A stretch of DNA of 64,000 bases from assembly GCF_008728855.1 (NCBI RefSeq), contig NZ_CP042906.1, positions 1,674,001 to 1,738,000 of the forward strand. The letters are read 5' to 3'. Source of the DNA: Hypericibacter terrae (GTDB lineage Bacteria; Pseudomonadota; Alphaproteobacteria; Dongiales; Dongiaceae). How positions within the stretch are numbered: position 1 is the stretch's first letter; each line of letters begins with the position of its first letter. The notes below the pieces were generated by a model. That model searched no databases, was not told the origin of the DNA, and was given only the letters and a program-made list of their open reading frames with translations. This document shows positions 53,002-62,410 of the stretch, one piece after another. Position numbers and translations under genes: made by a program.

Positions 53002-53553
53002 TTGACCGCGCTCCTTCCCAACCTCATCACCCTCGGGCGCCTGCTGGCGGTGCCGCTGGCAGTCTGGCTCATGCTGACGGACCGGCTGGCGGCCGCCTTC
53101 TGGCTGTTTCTGGCCGCGGGCATTTCCGACGCCATCGACGGTTATCTCGCGCGCCGCCTCAAGGCCCGCACCGAGATCGGCGCCTATCTCGATCCGCTCG
53201 CCGACAAATGCCTGCTGGTGAGCTCCTATGTCACCCTGGGCCATGAGGGACATATCGAGGTCTGGCTCGTGATCCTGGTCGTCTTCCGCGACGTCATCAT
53301 CATCGGCGGCGCCATCCTCTATCACACGCTCACGCAGTCGCTCACCATGCAGCCGCTGCTGATCAGCAAGCTCAACACCGTGTTGCAGATCGCCTTCATC
53401 GGTGTGGTATTGGCGGAGCTGGGGCTGGGCATCGGCTCACCTGAGATCACGCAGTGGCTGAGCTATGCGGTGGCGGCCAGCACGCTGGCATCGGGCACCG
53501 CTTATGTGACCGTGTGGGGACGGCGGGCGCTGGCGCGGGGAGGGCGGTCATGA
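53002..53553 (+). CDS. CDP-alcohol phosphatidyltransferase (PgsA-like)
   Basis: The product is 183 aa with a TTG start. The complete CDP-OH-P motif is present: SDAIDGYLARRLKARTEIG followed by AYLDPLADK (Asp, Asp, Gly, Ala-Arg, Gly, Asp, Asp in the usual spacing) near residues 42-68. Five to six hydrophobic helices are visible. The N-terminus LPNLITLGRLLAVPL fits PgsA and cardiolipin-synthase-type enzymes. The product may be phosphatidylglycerol phosphate or cardiolipin. The stop overlaps the next start. Confidence 0.9.
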   Translation: MTALLPNLITLGRLLAVPLAVWLMLTDRLAAAFWLFLAAGISDAIDGYLARRLKARTEIGAYLDPLADKCLLVSSYVTLGHEGHIEVWLVILVVFRDVIIIGGAILYHTLTQSLTMQPLLISKLNTVLQIAFIGVVLAELGLGIGSPEITQWLSYAVAASTLASGTAYVTVWGRRALARGGRS

Positions 53554-54626
53554 GGATCGAGAACCAGCTTCGCTTCTGGATCGTCGCGCTTCTGCTCCTC
53601 GTCGTGGCGCTGTATTTCCTGCGCGGCGTCCTGCTGCCCTTCGTGGCCGGCATGGCCGTCGCCTATTTCCTCGACCCGCTCTGCGACCGGATCGAGAAGC
53701 TGGGCTGCTCGCGCACCTGGGCGACCACGATCGTCACGGCGCTGTTTCTCCTGGCGGTGCTGGCACTGGCGGCGGTGCTGCTGCCGCCCCTGGAAGCGCA
53801 GCTGGTCGATTTCTTCGGCGCATTGCCGAGCTACATCCAGGCCGTCACCGCGAAGCTGGGCCCGCTCCTCAAGGCGCTGCGCTCGCACCTGCCGGCGTCG
53901 GCCGCGCCCAGCATGAGCGATGTCACCGGCTATCTCGGGCGGATCGCCGGCTGGGGCGCGGATTCGCTGGGGACCATCCTCAGCGGCGGCTTCGCGCTCG
54001 CCAATCTGGTCTCGCTGATCTTCATCACGCCGATCGTCACCTTCTATCTGCTGCGCGACTGGGACAAGATCACGATGAAGCTCGATCTCTGGCTGCCGCG
54101 CGAGCATGCCGACGAGATTCGCGGGCAGTTGCGCGAGATCGACCGCACCCTGGCGGGCTTCGCGCGCGGTCAGGCGACGGTGTGCTTGTGTCTGGCGCTC
54201 TATTACGGGCTCGGCCTCAGCCTGATCGGTCTCGACTTCGGATTGGCGCTGGGGCTCATCGCGGGCGTGCTCTCCTTCATACCGTTCGTCGGCAGCTTCC
54301 TCGCCTTGGTCGGCTCGATCGGGCTGGCGCTGGCGCAATTCGGTACCTGGCAGAGCGTGGCGATGGTGGTCGGCGTCTGTGCCATCGGTCAGGTGATCGA
54401 AGGTTATGTGCTGACGCCGAAGCTGGTGGGCGATCGGGTGCGGCTGCATCCGGTGTGGGTGATCTTCGCCTTGCTGGCGGGCGGGGCCCTGTTCGGCTTC
54501 GTCGGCCTGCTGCTGGCGGTGCCGGTCGCGGCGGTCTGCGGCGTGCTCGCGCGCTACAGCCTCGGCCATTATCTCGGCAGCCGGATCTATCGCGGCGACA
54601 CGCCGCCGCTCGATAGCGGCAATTGA
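53550..54626 (+). CDS. PerM/AI-2E family transporter
   Basis: The product is 358 aa. About eight hydrophobic helices are visible, with RGVLLPFVAGMAVAYFLDP near the N-terminus and the family block SFIPFVGSFLALVGSIG near residues 243-259, followed by IEGYVLTPKLVGDRVRLHP. This is the PerM/YdiK/TqsA family; some members export AI-2, others Na+ or unknown solutes. It overlaps the preceding gene by 4 bp (ATGA) and is followed within 26 bp by hdaA, so they are co-transcribed. Confidence 0.9.
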   Translation: MRIENQLRFWIVALLLLVVALYFLRGVLLPFVAGMAVAYFLDPLCDRIEKLGCSRTWATTIVTALFLLAVLALAAVLLPPLEAQLVDFFGALPSYIQAVTAKLGPLLKALRSHLPASAAPSMSDVTGYLGRIAGWGADSLGTILSGGFALANLVSLIFITPIVTFYLLRDWDKITMKLDLWLPREHADEIRGQLREIDRTLAGFARGQATVCLCLALYYGLGLSLIGLDFGLALGLIAGVLSFIPFVGSFLALVGSIGLALAQFGTWQSVAMVVGVCAIGQVIEGYVLTPKLVGDRVRLHPVWVIFALLAGGALFGFVGLLLAVPVAAVCGVLARYSLGHYLGSRIYRGDTPPLDSGN

Positions 54627-54652
54627 TCCCGCGCCGTCCGGCCCCGATCCCC

Positions 54653-55345
54653 ATGTCGCAGATCCCTTTCCCCTTCGACCACGCGCCGTCGCTCGCCGCG
54701 GCCGACTTCGTGATCGCGTCCTGCAACGAAGCCGCCGCCGCCTGGGTGGCGCTCTGGCCCGACTGGCCGGCACCCGCCCTGACGCTGCACGGGCCGCCCG
54801 GATCGGGGAAGACGCATCTCGGCCGCATCTGGGCGGAGCAGGCGCAAGCCCGCTCTGTGCCAGCGGCGGCGCTCGCCGCCGTCGACCGGATTCCGGAACT
54901 GGCCGAAGGCCGGATGGCGCTTCTGGTGGACGATGTCGATCAGGGGCTCGACGCGGATCGCGAGCGCGGCCTTTTCCATCTCTACAATCTGATGGCCGAG
55001 CGGCGCGGACATCTGCTGCTGCTGGCGAGCCAGCCGCCGGCGCGCTGGGCCCTGGGCCTCGCCGATCTGCGCTCGCGCCTCGCGGCGGCCCCGGCGGTCG
55101 CCATCGGCGCGCCCGACGAGGATCTGCTCGACGCGGTCCTGGCGAAGCTTTTCGCCGACCGCCAATTGTCGGTCGGCCCGGAGCTTCGCCACTACATCCT
55201 GATGCGGATCGAACGCTCCTTTGCCGCGGCCGGAGCCATGGTGGCGGCGCTCGATCGCGCCACCCTTGCGGCGGGCCGTGGCGTCACGCCCGCTCTGGCG
55301 CGCAGCGTTCTGGAGGAACTGGGGCGCCCCACCGACGCTTCCTGA
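54653..55345 (+). CDS. hdaA: DnaA-homologue regulatory protein HdaA
   Basis: The product is 230 aa. It is DnaA-like without the DNA-binding domain IV. The Walker A GPPGSGKTHLGRIW is near residue 46, the Walker B ALLVDDVDQ near 88, and LFHLYNLMAERRGHLLLLASQPP is like DnaA domain III. HdaA with the clamp promotes hydrolysis of DnaA-ATP and limits re-initiation (RIDA). The ATG at 54653 gives SQIPFPF, a likely clamp-binding motif near the N-terminus. Its place after a perM-like gene is conserved in alphaproteobacteria. Confidence 0.92.
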   Translation: MSQIPFPFDHAPSLAAADFVIASCNEAAAAWVALWPDWPAPALTLHGPPGSGKTHLGRIWAEQAQARSVPAAALAAVDRIPELAEGRMALLVDDVDQGLDADRERGLFHLYNLMAERRGHLLLLASQPPARWALGLADLRSRLAAAPAVAIGAPDEDLLDAVLAKLFADRQLSVGPELRHYILMRIERSFAAAGAMVAALDRATLAAGRGVTPALARSVLEELGRPTDAS

Positions 55346-55388
55346 ACATGCGGGCAGAAAAGGGGAATTCGGCGGACGACATAAAACT

Positions 55389-55429
55389 GACCCGAAAGTG
55401 ACTCGAAAGAGTAACTTTTCTGTCGGGTC
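55389..55429 (+). promoter_or_regulatory. 41-nt imperfect hairpin between hdaA and the CYTH-CHAD gene
   Basis: GACCCGA (55389-55395) pairs with TCGGGTC (55423-55429), AAAGT with ACTTT, and ACTC with GAGT around a GAAA loop (55405-55408). There is one mismatch and one small bulge. There is no T-run after it, so it is unlikely to be a simple terminator. The GAAA tetraloop and long stem suggest a structured RNA element in the leader of the polyphosphate-related gene that starts at 55489. Confidence 0.5.
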
Positions 55430-55488
55430 CCGGGCCGGTAATTGAGTGCCGGCCCAAATCCTGAAGTTGCGAGCGATTCTGGAGACCT

Positions 55489-57057
55489 ATGGCGGAGGAG
55501 ATCGAACTTAAACTGGCGCTGGCGCCCGATCTCGTCGGGGCGTTGCGTCGGGATCCCACCCTCAAGGCTCAGGCGCTGAAGCGCCCGGTCACCCGGCGTC
55601 TTTTCAGCATCTATTACGACACCCCCGATCTGCGCCTCTCCCGGGCGGGCATGGCGCTGCGGGTGCGCCAGGTCGGCAAGCGGTTCATCCAGACCTTGAA
55701 GGTCGCGGGCGCCGAGGGGGGCGGCCTCCAGCAGCATGCCGAGTTCGAGCAGGCGGTTCCTTCCGAACAGCCCGATCTGATGCAGATCACCGATCCGGCA
55801 ATGCTCCGGTTCCTGAAGAAGCAGAAGATCGCGAACCGGCTGGTTCCCGTTTTCAGCACCGACATCAAGCGGCGGAGCTGGCTCCTGGGCATCGGCGGCG
55901 CCGAGATCGAGGTGGCATTGGACGACGGCGAGATCCAGAGCGGTGCCCATCGCATGCCGCTCACCGAGCTCGAGCTCGAGCTCAAGCTGGGCGCGAAGGA
56001 AGCCCTCTACGATCTCGCGATCGATCTTGCAGGCCGCTGGCCCTTTCGGATCGAATGGCAGACCAAGGCCGCGCGCGGCTATCGGCTGTTCGTGGGCGGC
56101 GAGTCCGTGCCGCGCCGCGGCAGCCCCATCACCATCGAGCGGGATGCCACAGCGAAATCGGCGTTCGGTGACATTGCACGGGCCTGCCTGGCTCAGTTCA
56201 GCGCCAACGAAGTCGCGGCGGAACGCGGCGAGGACCCCGAGGGGGTGCATCAGGCGCGCGTGGCCTTGCGTCGCCTGCGCGCCCTGGTAACGGCCTATCG
56301 CCATCTGATGAGCGATGACGTCCATGGCTGGCTGTCCGGCGAGCTGCGCTGGCTGCAGCAGGAACTCAGCCCCGCTCGCGACTGGGATGTGTTCGCGGAC
56401 TATACCTTGCCGCCGATCCTGAACCGGCTCCCCGAGGAGCTTGCGCTCGAGCATCTGAAGGGCGAAGCGGAGATTCTGCGGCGCGAAGCCTACAACACGG
56501 TCCGCGCCCTTTTTACGTCGCCCCGCTACACGCTGCTCCTGCTCAAGATGGGTCGGGTGCTCGAGGCCGGTAACTGGCAGGCACCGGCAGGTTCGCCCGA
56601 AGCAGAGCCGCTCGAGGAACCGATCAAGCGTTTTGCCGATCGGCTGCTGGCCTTCCGGCACCGTCGGCTGCGCAAATTCGGCAAGAAGCGCGCGAGCCTG
56701 AGCGAATCGGAACTGCACCGGCTCCGGCTTCTCGGCAAGAAAATGCGCTACAGCGCCGACTTCTTCCGGTCGCTCTATCCGGAGAAGCAGGTACGGCGCT
56801 ATTTCGCGGCCGTGGCCGAGCTGCAGGATCGGCTGGGCTCGATCAACGATGCGGTGGTGACGCACGGCCTGTTGCAGAAGCTCGAGCGGCGCATGCCCGA
56901 CAGCGCCGAGGCCGCCCATGCGGTGGGCCTGGTCCGCGGCTGGCAGGCGGCCAGGATCGAGCATGATCTGCAGGGCTTCGCCGCGGTCTGGGAGCATTTC
57001 GCCGAGGCGAAGCCCTTCTGGGGCAAGGTCCGGACGGTCGGTAAAGACGCGATCTGA
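55489..57057 (+). CDS. CYTH and CHAD domain-containing protein
   Basis: The product is 522 aa. The CYTH triphosphate-tunnel domain begins EEIELKL (the ExExK at residues 4-8) and runs to about residue 205. The CHAD domain from about 225 has VHQARVALRRLRAL, ELSPARDWDVF and a lysine/arginine-rich helix with HRRLRKFGKKRAS. CHAD domains bind polyphosphate through such basic residues, and CYTH domains hydrolyse triphosphates or PPPi. The nearby ppk and ppx genes fit a role in polyphosphate metabolism. The start follows GGAGACCT. Confidence 0.92.
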   Translation: MAEEIELKLALAPDLVGALRRDPTLKAQALKRPVTRRLFSIYYDTPDLRLSRAGMALRVRQVGKRFIQTLKVAGAEGGGLQQHAEFEQAVPSEQPDLMQITDPAMLRFLKKQKIANRLVPVFSTDIKRRSWLLGIGGAEIEVALDDGEIQSGAHRMPLTELELELKLGAKEALYDLAIDLAGRWPFRIEWQTKAARGYRLFVGGESVPRRGSPITIERDATAKSAFGDIARACLAQFSANEVAAERGEDPEGVHQARVALRRLRALVTAYRHLMSDDVHGWLSGELRWLQQELSPARDWDVFADYTLPPILNRLPEELALEHLKGEAEILRREAYNTVRALFTSPRYTLLLLKMGRVLEAGNWQAPAGSPEAEPLEEPIKRFADRLLAFRHRRLRKFGKKRASLSESELHRLRLLGKKMRYSADFFRSLYPEKQVRRYFAAVAELQDRLGSINDAVVTHGLLQKLERRMPDSAEAAHAVGLVRGWQAARIEHDLQGFAAVWEHFAEAKPFWGKVRTVGKDAI

Positions 57058-57228
57058 CGCCGTTTTCCCGCCATGCGTCGCCGGGTCGCATCGCTGCCGG
57101 CGTCGGGCTGAACTTTTCCTTCATCATCCGGGTGGAGAATAGGGTCGCGGAAGCCGCCGTCCCGGTGCCTTGACCCAAGGGCCGGCGGATCCGCCCCCAA
57201 GCCCCCATCCTCCTCGGAAGCGCCGGCC

Positions 57229-57777
57229 ATGCCGATCGTGCCGCCCTCAATCGACAGCTTCTTCAGATTCGAGCCCGCCAATGACGAGGCGGCCAACGAT
57301 CTGGGCCTGGGGTCGCTGGTTCCGATCGCGCCGGCGCAGGCTGCCGCCGAGACCCAACCGCTGCATCAGCTCGTCTATGTCAGTTCGTCGCGCGCCAATT
57401 GGAGCGAAACCGAGCTCGATCGGCTGCTGACGCGCGCGCGCATCCATAACGGCGCGCGCGGCATCACCGGCATGCTGCTCTATGTCGGCGGCAATTTCAT
57501 TCAGGCGCTGGAAGGTCCGGAGGCGATGATCGCTTCCTTGATGGATCGCCTGCGCGCCGACAAGCGGCATTGGCATGTGCAGCGCATTGTCGATCGCCGG
57601 GTCGGGGCCCGCGATTTCGCCGATTGGTCGATGGGCTTCCGGCGCTGCCGGCCGGCGGATCTCGTGGCGGCGGGCGCCGTCGATGTCGTCCGCGACGACG
57701 CCATCGCCAAGGCCCTGGTCGGCAGAGACGGTCTGGCGGTGGGGCTCCTCCGCCGCTTCTGCGCGCAGAGTCGTTGA
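57229..57777 (+). CDS. BLUF-domain blue-light sensor
   Basis: The product is 182 aa. The BLUF domain spans about residues 45-140 after an N-terminal extension of 45 residues of no recognised type. The flavin-switch residues are present: Tyr50 (LVYVSSS), Asn74 (RIHNGARGITG), Gln92 (FIQALEG), and Trp133/Met135 (FADWSMGF). It binds FAD, and blue light rearranges hydrogen bonds around the Tyr-Gln pair. There is no output domain, so it must signal through a partner. It lies between the CYTH-CHAD gene and sixA, with 171 bp before it. Confidence 0.92.
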   Translation: MPIVPPSIDSFFRFEPANDEAANDLGLGSLVPIAPAQAAAETQPLHQLVYVSSSRANWSETELDRLLTRARIHNGARGITGMLLYVGGNFIQALEGPEAMIASLMDRLRADKRHWHVQRIVDRRVGARDFADWSMGFRRCRPADLVAAGAVDVVRDDAIAKALVGRDGLAVGLLRRFCAQSR

Positions 57778-57829
57778 GAATATCGCGGCTCTGCGGAGCC
57801 GTCGAAAGCGCCGGCCCCGTCGGCGACGC

Positions 57830-58381
57830 TCACACCAGGTCGCGCGGGACCACGAAATCGGTCAACCGGCCGATACCCGGCAGCAGCTCTTCCCATCGGT
57901 CGACATCGAACTGGTAGAGCGCCAGCCCGCCCGTCGGAAACTTGCCGCGAAGCTTCGCCAACCCCGCCGAATCGCCGTCGCCGAACAGACGCTCGGCCAG
58001 CTCCTGCATTCCGGGATTGTGGCCCACGATCAGCACGGAATCGATCTCGTCGTCCACCTGGCGCAAGCGGACCAGCAGCTCGTCCGCGTTCGCCAGATAG
58101 AGCTTGTCCTCATAGACGACCTTGGGCGGCTTGGGGAGCATCAGGCTGACCAGCTCCCAGGTTTCCCGGGTCCGGCGCGCAGAAGAGGCCAGGACCAGGT
58201 CCGGCAGGATCGCGTGGTCGCGCAGATAGACCCCGATCGGCGGGGCCGCCCGACGGCCGCGAGGCGCCAACGGGCGCTCATGGTCGGAGAGATCGTCCTC
58301 TTTCCAGCTCGACTTGGTGTGTCTGAGGAGATAAAGCCGTTTCATCGTGCCTTGGCGGGAGCGCGGGGCAGGCTTGGCCAT
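57830..58381 (-). CDS. sixA: SixA-type histidine phosphatase
   Basis: The product is 183 aa from ATG 58381, or 171 aa from the ATG at 58345, where the catalytic block MKRLYLLRHTKSSW begins. The phospho-accepting His is in LLRHTKSSW, with a partner RRTRETWELV and VGHNPGMQELAERL carrying the second His. SixA removes phosphate from histidine-phosphorylated proteins such as phosphotransferase components or kinases. It faces away from ppk with a PHO-box-like sequence between them. Confidence 0.9.
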   Translation of the reverse strand: MAKPAPRSRQGTMKRLYLLRHTKSSWKEDDLSDHERPLAPRGRRAAPPIGVYLRDHAILPDLVLASSARRTRETWELVSLMLPKPPKVVYEDKLYLANADELLVRLRQVDDEIDSVLIVGHNPGMQELAERLFGDGDSAGLAKLRGKFPTGGLALYQFDVDRWEELLPGIGRLTDFVVPRDLV

Positions 58382-58435
58382 CGCGGTCTATCTCCTTGAA
58401 TTTAGGCACTCTTTGTCGCGGCACAAGATGCCTCG

Positions 58436-58469
58436 TTGTCATGACATTTTCATGAAGCCCGGCTAAGAT
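58436..58469 (+). promoter_or_regulatory. PHO-box-like promoter of ppk-ppx
   Basis: TTGTCAT (58436-58442), GACA and TTTTCAT (58447-58453) form two 7-bp repeats at 11-bp spacing. They match the PHO-box half-site CTGTCAT at six and five of seven positions. TAAGAT at 58464-58469 follows 10 bp later, in the usual place of a -10 element where the PHO box replaces the -35. Its position directly upstream of ppk suggests activation by PhoB at low phosphate. Confidence 0.65.
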
Positions 58470-58551
58470 TGCGATTGATCGCCGGATTTCCTTCGCTGCC
58501 GTGCGAGGGTGGCCGTCCGGCCGTCACTTTTCCAAGCAGGGCGTACCTCCC

Positions 58552-60693
58552 GTGGACGATTCTCAACCGACCGAACGCGCCGTCGCCAACGTCGCCAGCG
58601 AGGCGCGTTTCATCAATCGCGAGCTCTCCTGGCTCGCCTTCAACGAGCGCGTGCTCGAGGAAGCCCAGAACCCCCGCCACCCGCTGCTGGAGCGGCTGCG
58701 GTTCCTCTCGATCTCGGCGAACAATCTGGACGAATTCTACATGGTCCGGGTGGCGGGCCTCAAAGGGCAGGTCGCCGCCGGCGTCTCGACGCCGAGCCAG
58801 GACGGGTTGACACCGGCCCAGCAACTGGTCGCGATCAATCAGCAATCGAGCGACCTGATGCACAACCAGCAGGCCTGCTGGCGCAGCCTGCGCCAGGCCT
58901 TGCGCCAGGCCGGGATCGCGGTGATCGACGCGCCGGAACTGACGGCCGACGAGAAGCAATGGCTCGATGCCTATTTCCTCGACCAGATCTTCCCGGTTTT
59001 GACGCCGATGGCGATCGATCCGGCCCATCCGTTCCCCTTCATCCCGAATCTCGGTTTCGCGCTGGTGCTGGATCTCGAGGGCATGGCCCCGACCGGCAGT
59101 TCGCTGCGGGCACTCTTGCCGCTCCCCTCGCAACTGCCGCGCTTCGTCCGGCTGCCCGGCGCCAACATCCGTTTCCTTCCGCTCGAAGAGCTGGTCGGCC
59201 TCTATCTCGACCGGCTGTTCCCCGGATTCAAAGTCGCGGGCCTCGGCTATTTCCGCATGATCCGCGACAGCGAGATGGAGATCGAGGAAGAGGCCGAGGA
59301 TCTGGTCCGCCTGTTCGAAAGCGCGCTCAAGCGCCGCCGGCGCGGCAACGTCATCCGGCTCAAGGTCAACGCGGCGATGCCGGAGGATCTGCGCGCCTTC
59401 GTGATCGACGAACTGGGCGTGTCGCCCGGCGACGTGTTCGTGCTGGACGGCATCCTGGGGCTTGCTTCGAGCTCGAAGCTGATCGTGGACGACCGGCCCG
59501 ACCTGAAATTCCCGCCCTATAACGCGCGCTTTCCCGAGCGCATCCGCGAGATGGGCGGCGACTGTTTCGCGGCGATCCGGCAGAAGGATATCATCGTTCA
59601 CCACCCGTTCGAGAGCTTCGACGTGGTGGTGCAGTTTCTGCGCCAGGCGGCGCGCGATCCCAACGTCGTGGCGATCAAGCAGACGCTCTACCGCACCTCG
59701 GACGATTCACCGATCGTCAAGGCGCTGATCGAGGCCGCCGAGGCCGGCAAGTCGGTGACGGCGCTGGTCGAGCTCAAGGCGCGCTTCGACGAGGAAGCCA
59801 ATATCCGCTGGGCGCGCGACCTGGAACGGGCCGGCGTGCAGGTGGTGTTCGGCTTCATGCAGCTCAAGACCCACGCCAAGATCTCGATGGTGATCCGGCG
59901 CGAAGGTACCAGCCTGCGCGGCTATGTGCATTTCGGCACCGGCAACTATCACCCGATCACCGCAAAGGTCTATACCGACCTCAGCTTCTTCACCTGCGAT
60001 CCCGCGCTCTGCCACGATGCGGCGCGGACCTTCAATTACATGACCGGTTATGCCAAGCCCGAGAAGCTCGAGAAGATCGCGATCGCGCCGATCACGCTGC
60101 GCTCGACCCTCATGCATCTGATCGAGGACGAGATCGAGCATGTGAAGGCCGGCCGGCCCGGCGGCATCTGGGCCAAGATGAACGCGCTGGTCGATCCCGG
60201 CCTGATCGACGCGCTCTGCCGCGCCTCGCAGGCCGGGGTGCAGATCCGGCTGGTGGTGCGCGGCATCTGCTGCCTCAGGCCCGGCGTGCCCGGTCTCTCC
60301 GACAACATCCAGGTCAAGAGCATCATCGGCCGCTTCCTCGAGCATTCGCGCATCATGTGCTTCGGCAACGGCGTGCGGCTGCCCTCGCGCAGCGCCAAGG
60401 TGTACCTGTCATCGGCGGACTGGATGCCGCGCAACCTCGATTGGCGCCTCGAGGCGCTGGTGCCGATCGAGAATCCGACCGTGCATCAGCAGGTGCTCGA
60501 CCAGATCATGGTCGCCAATCTCAAGGACGAGGCGCAAAGCTGGATTCTCGGCGCGGACGGACGTTATAGTCGGGTTCCGGCGGGGCCTGATGCGTTCAGC
60601 GCTCACACCTACTTCATGACCAACCCGAGCTTGTCCGGTCGTGGCAGTGCGATGAAGCGCAAGGCCCCGGCTCTCGAGCTCAAAAAGGCGTGA
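58552..60693 (+). CDS. ppk: polyphosphate kinase 1
   Basis: The product is 713 aa. The PPK1 start [19 protein letters not shown] lies about 16 residues in. The N-terminal HxK region [11 protein letters not shown] carries the autophosphorylated His, with [12 protein letters not shown] before it and [10 protein letters not shown] after. The second region has [10 protein letters not shown] and [17 protein letters not shown]. It makes polyphosphate from ATP reversibly. I use GTG 58552; an in-frame GTG at 58501 would add 17 residues. It overlaps ppx and follows a PHO-box-like promoter. Confidence 0.95.
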   Translation: MDDSQPTERAVANVASEARFINRELSWLAFNERVLEEAQNPRHPLLERLRFLSISANNLDEFYMVRVAGLKGQVAAGVSTPSQDGLTPAQQLVAINQQSSDLMHNQQACWRSLRQALRQAGIAVIDAPELTADEKQWLDAYFLDQIFPVLTPMAIDPAHPFPFIPNLGFALVLDLEGMAPTGSSLRALLPLPSQLPRFVRLPGANIRFLPLEELVGLYLDRLFPGFKVAGLGYFRMIRDSEMEIEEEAEDLVRLFESALKRRRRGNVIRLKVNAAMPEDLRAFVIDELGVSPGDVFVLDGILGLASSSKLIVDDRPDLKFPPYNARFPERIREMGGDCFAAIRQKDIIVHHPFESFDVVVQFLRQAARDPNVVAIKQTLYRTSDDSPIVKALIEAAEAGKSVTALVELKARFDEEANIRWARDLERAGVQVVFGFMQLKTHAKISMVIRREGTSLRGYVHFGTGNYHPITAKVYTDLSFFTCDPALCHDAARTFNYMTGYAKPEKLEKIAIAPITLRSTLMHLIEDEIEHVKAGRPGGIWAKMNALVDPGLIDALCRASQAGVQIRLVVRGICCLRPGVPGLSDNIQVKSIIGRFLEHSRIMCFGNGVRLPSRSAKVYLSSADWMPRNLDWRLEALVPIENPTVHQQVLDQIMVANLKDEAQSWILGADGRYSRVPAGPDAFSAHTYFMTNPSLSGRGSAMKRKAPALELKKA

Positions 60694-62213
60694 CGAGCGG
60701 CATGGCGGAGAGCGGAGCGGGGAAATCGCGGTCACCACGAATCGGCGTGGTCGATATCGGTTCCAACTCCATCCGCCTGGTGGTCTTCGACCGCCTGAGC
60801 CGAGCCCCCTGGCCGCTGTTCAACGAGAAGGTCCTCTGCGGACTGGGCCGCGGCCTCGAGGCCTCTGGCGAGCTCAACAAGAACGGCGTCCAGATGGCGA
60901 TCTCCAATCTGGAGCGCTTCGTGCGGCTGGCCGAAGGCATGGACGTCGGCAACCTCGACATGGTGGCGACGGCCGCCGTGCGCGATGCCGACAACGGTGC
61001 GGCCTTCGTGCAGGAGGCGGAGCGCCGCTGCCAGCGCAAGATCCGCATCATCTCCGGCGAGGAAGAGGCCCGGCTCTCGGCCCTGGGTGTCGCGTCCGGG
61101 ATGCCGGAAACCTCCGGCATCATGGGCGATCTCGGCGGCGGCAGCCTCGAGCTGGTGCGCCTGACCCGCGGCGAGCCCGGCCGGCATGTCACCCTGCCGA
61201 TCGGCCCTTTGCGGCTCATGGACATCGCCGACGGCGATCGCGACAAGGCGCGCAAGGCCGTCGACCAATATCTGGAAAAACTCGACTGGCTCGCGGAATC
61301 CAAGGGCGGCGATTTCTATCCCGTCGGCGGCGCCTGGCGCACGCTCGCGCGCATCCATATGGAGCAGGTCCACTACCCGCTCCATGTGATCCACGCCTAC
61401 ACCATCAGCCGGCGCGCCGCCGAAGAGCTGGCGCGCGTCATCAGCCGGCTCGGCCGCCGCTCGCTCGCCAGCATCCGCGGCGTGCCGCGCCGGCGCCTGG
61501 ACAGCCTGCCGCTCGCGGCCCTGGTGCTGGAGCGGGTGCTGCGCCTGGCGCGGCCCGAGCGGGTGAACTTCTCGGCCTATGGCCTGCGCGAAGGCTTGAT
61601 CTTCGATCGGCTCTCGCCAGCCGAGCAGCGCAAGGATCCGCTGTTCGAGGCCGCCCACGATCTGGCCTTGCTGGACGGGCGCTTCGGCTCCCAGGGCGCG
61701 CGGCTCAAGGCCTGGCTCACGCCGCTGTTCGAGGCCAAGGAATCGCCGGCCGCCGCCCGGCTGCGGCTCGCGGTCTGCGAGATCTCCGACATCGCCTGGC
61801 GCGAGCATCCCGACTACCGCGCCGAGCAGGCCTTCATGCGCATCCTGCGCCTGCCCATCGGCGGGCTCGATCATCACGAGCGCGTCTTCGCCGCCGTCGC
61901 CATTGCCCAGCGCTATGGTTTCGAGGGCGAGCTGCCGGGCATGGAATCGATGCTGCGCCTGCTGAGCGACCAGGATCGTCGCGATGCCGATCTGCTGGGG
62001 CTGGGCTTGCGCTTGGCTTACTCGCTGGCCGCGGCGCCGGCTTTGCTGGACAGAACCGCGCTGGTGCGCTCAGGGTCGCGCCTCACGCTCAATCTGCCGA
62101 AGGGCGAGGAGGCGATGTTCGGCGAAGCGGTGCAGCGCCGCCTCGAAGCCCTCGGCCGCGCGCTCGACCTCCCGATCGGCACGGCGACTCTCACCAATCG
62201 ACGGGCGGGGTAG
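60690..62213 (+). CDS. ppx: exopolyphosphatase (Ppx/GppA family)
   Basis: The product is 507 aa from GTG 60690, which overlaps the ppk stop (GTGA); ATG 60702 is an alternative. The actin-fold phosphate motifs are [17 protein letters not shown] and [16 protein letters not shown], with [15 protein letters not shown] between them. A C-terminal HD-like helical part follows. It hydrolyses polyphosphate from the end or removes phosphate from pppGpp. The ppk-ppx coupling supports the first role. Confidence 0.93.
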   Translation: MTSGMAESGAGKSRSPRIGVVDIGSNSIRLVVFDRLSRAPWPLFNEKVLCGLGRGLEASGELNKNGVQMAISNLERFVRLAEGMDVGNLDMVATAAVRDADNGAAFVQEAERRCQRKIRIISGEEEARLSALGVASGMPETSGIMGDLGGGSLELVRLTRGEPGRHVTLPIGPLRLMDIADGDRDKARKAVDQYLEKLDWLAESKGGDFYPVGGAWRTLARIHMEQVHYPLHVIHAYTISRRAAEELARVISRLGRRSLASIRGVPRRRLDSLPLAALVLERVLRLARPERVNFSAYGLREGLIFDRLSPAEQRKDPLFEAAHDLALLDGRFGSQGARLKAWLTPLFEAKESPAAARLRLAVCEISDIAWREHPDYRAEQAFMRILRLPIGGLDHHERVFAAVAIAQRYGFEGELPGMESMLRLLSDQDRRDADLLGLGLRLAYSLAAAPALLDRTALVRSGSRLTLNLPKGEEAMFGEAVQRRLEALGRALDLPIGTATLTNRRAG

Positions 62214-62226
62214 GGACCACCGCGAT

Positions 62227-62368
62227 CCCCTCCCCCTACCCCCTCCCGCAAGGGGAGGGGGCTTGGACTATTCCTGATTCCCCGAAGCCCTCGCTCTCAC
62301 GCCTCAAAGAGTAAGGCGTAGAAAAAATTCACGCCCCCTCCCCTTGCGGGAGGGGGTAGGGGGAGGGG
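62227..62368. repeat. inverted pair of type A palindromic repeats
   Basis: Copies at 62227-62262 and 62333-62368 are in inverse orientation with a 70-bp spacer that ends GAAAAAATTCACG, like the extension seen at 13 kb and 17.9 kb. They lie between the convergent ppx and M23 peptidase genes. Confidence 0.85.
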
Positions 62369-62410
62369 TTCTCCGACGCAGCGACGACGACCGCCGCGTC
62401 TTGTCGTTCC

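Noticed and set aside
55389-55429. Hairpin considered as the terminator of hdaA
   Set aside because: There is no T-run after the stem on the plus strand; the following bases are CCGGGCCGG.
2605-62368. Repeated GC-rich units considered as a CRISPR array
   Set aside because: The copies are scattered between genes over the whole window, occur in both orientations and have no regular spacers or cas genes nearby.
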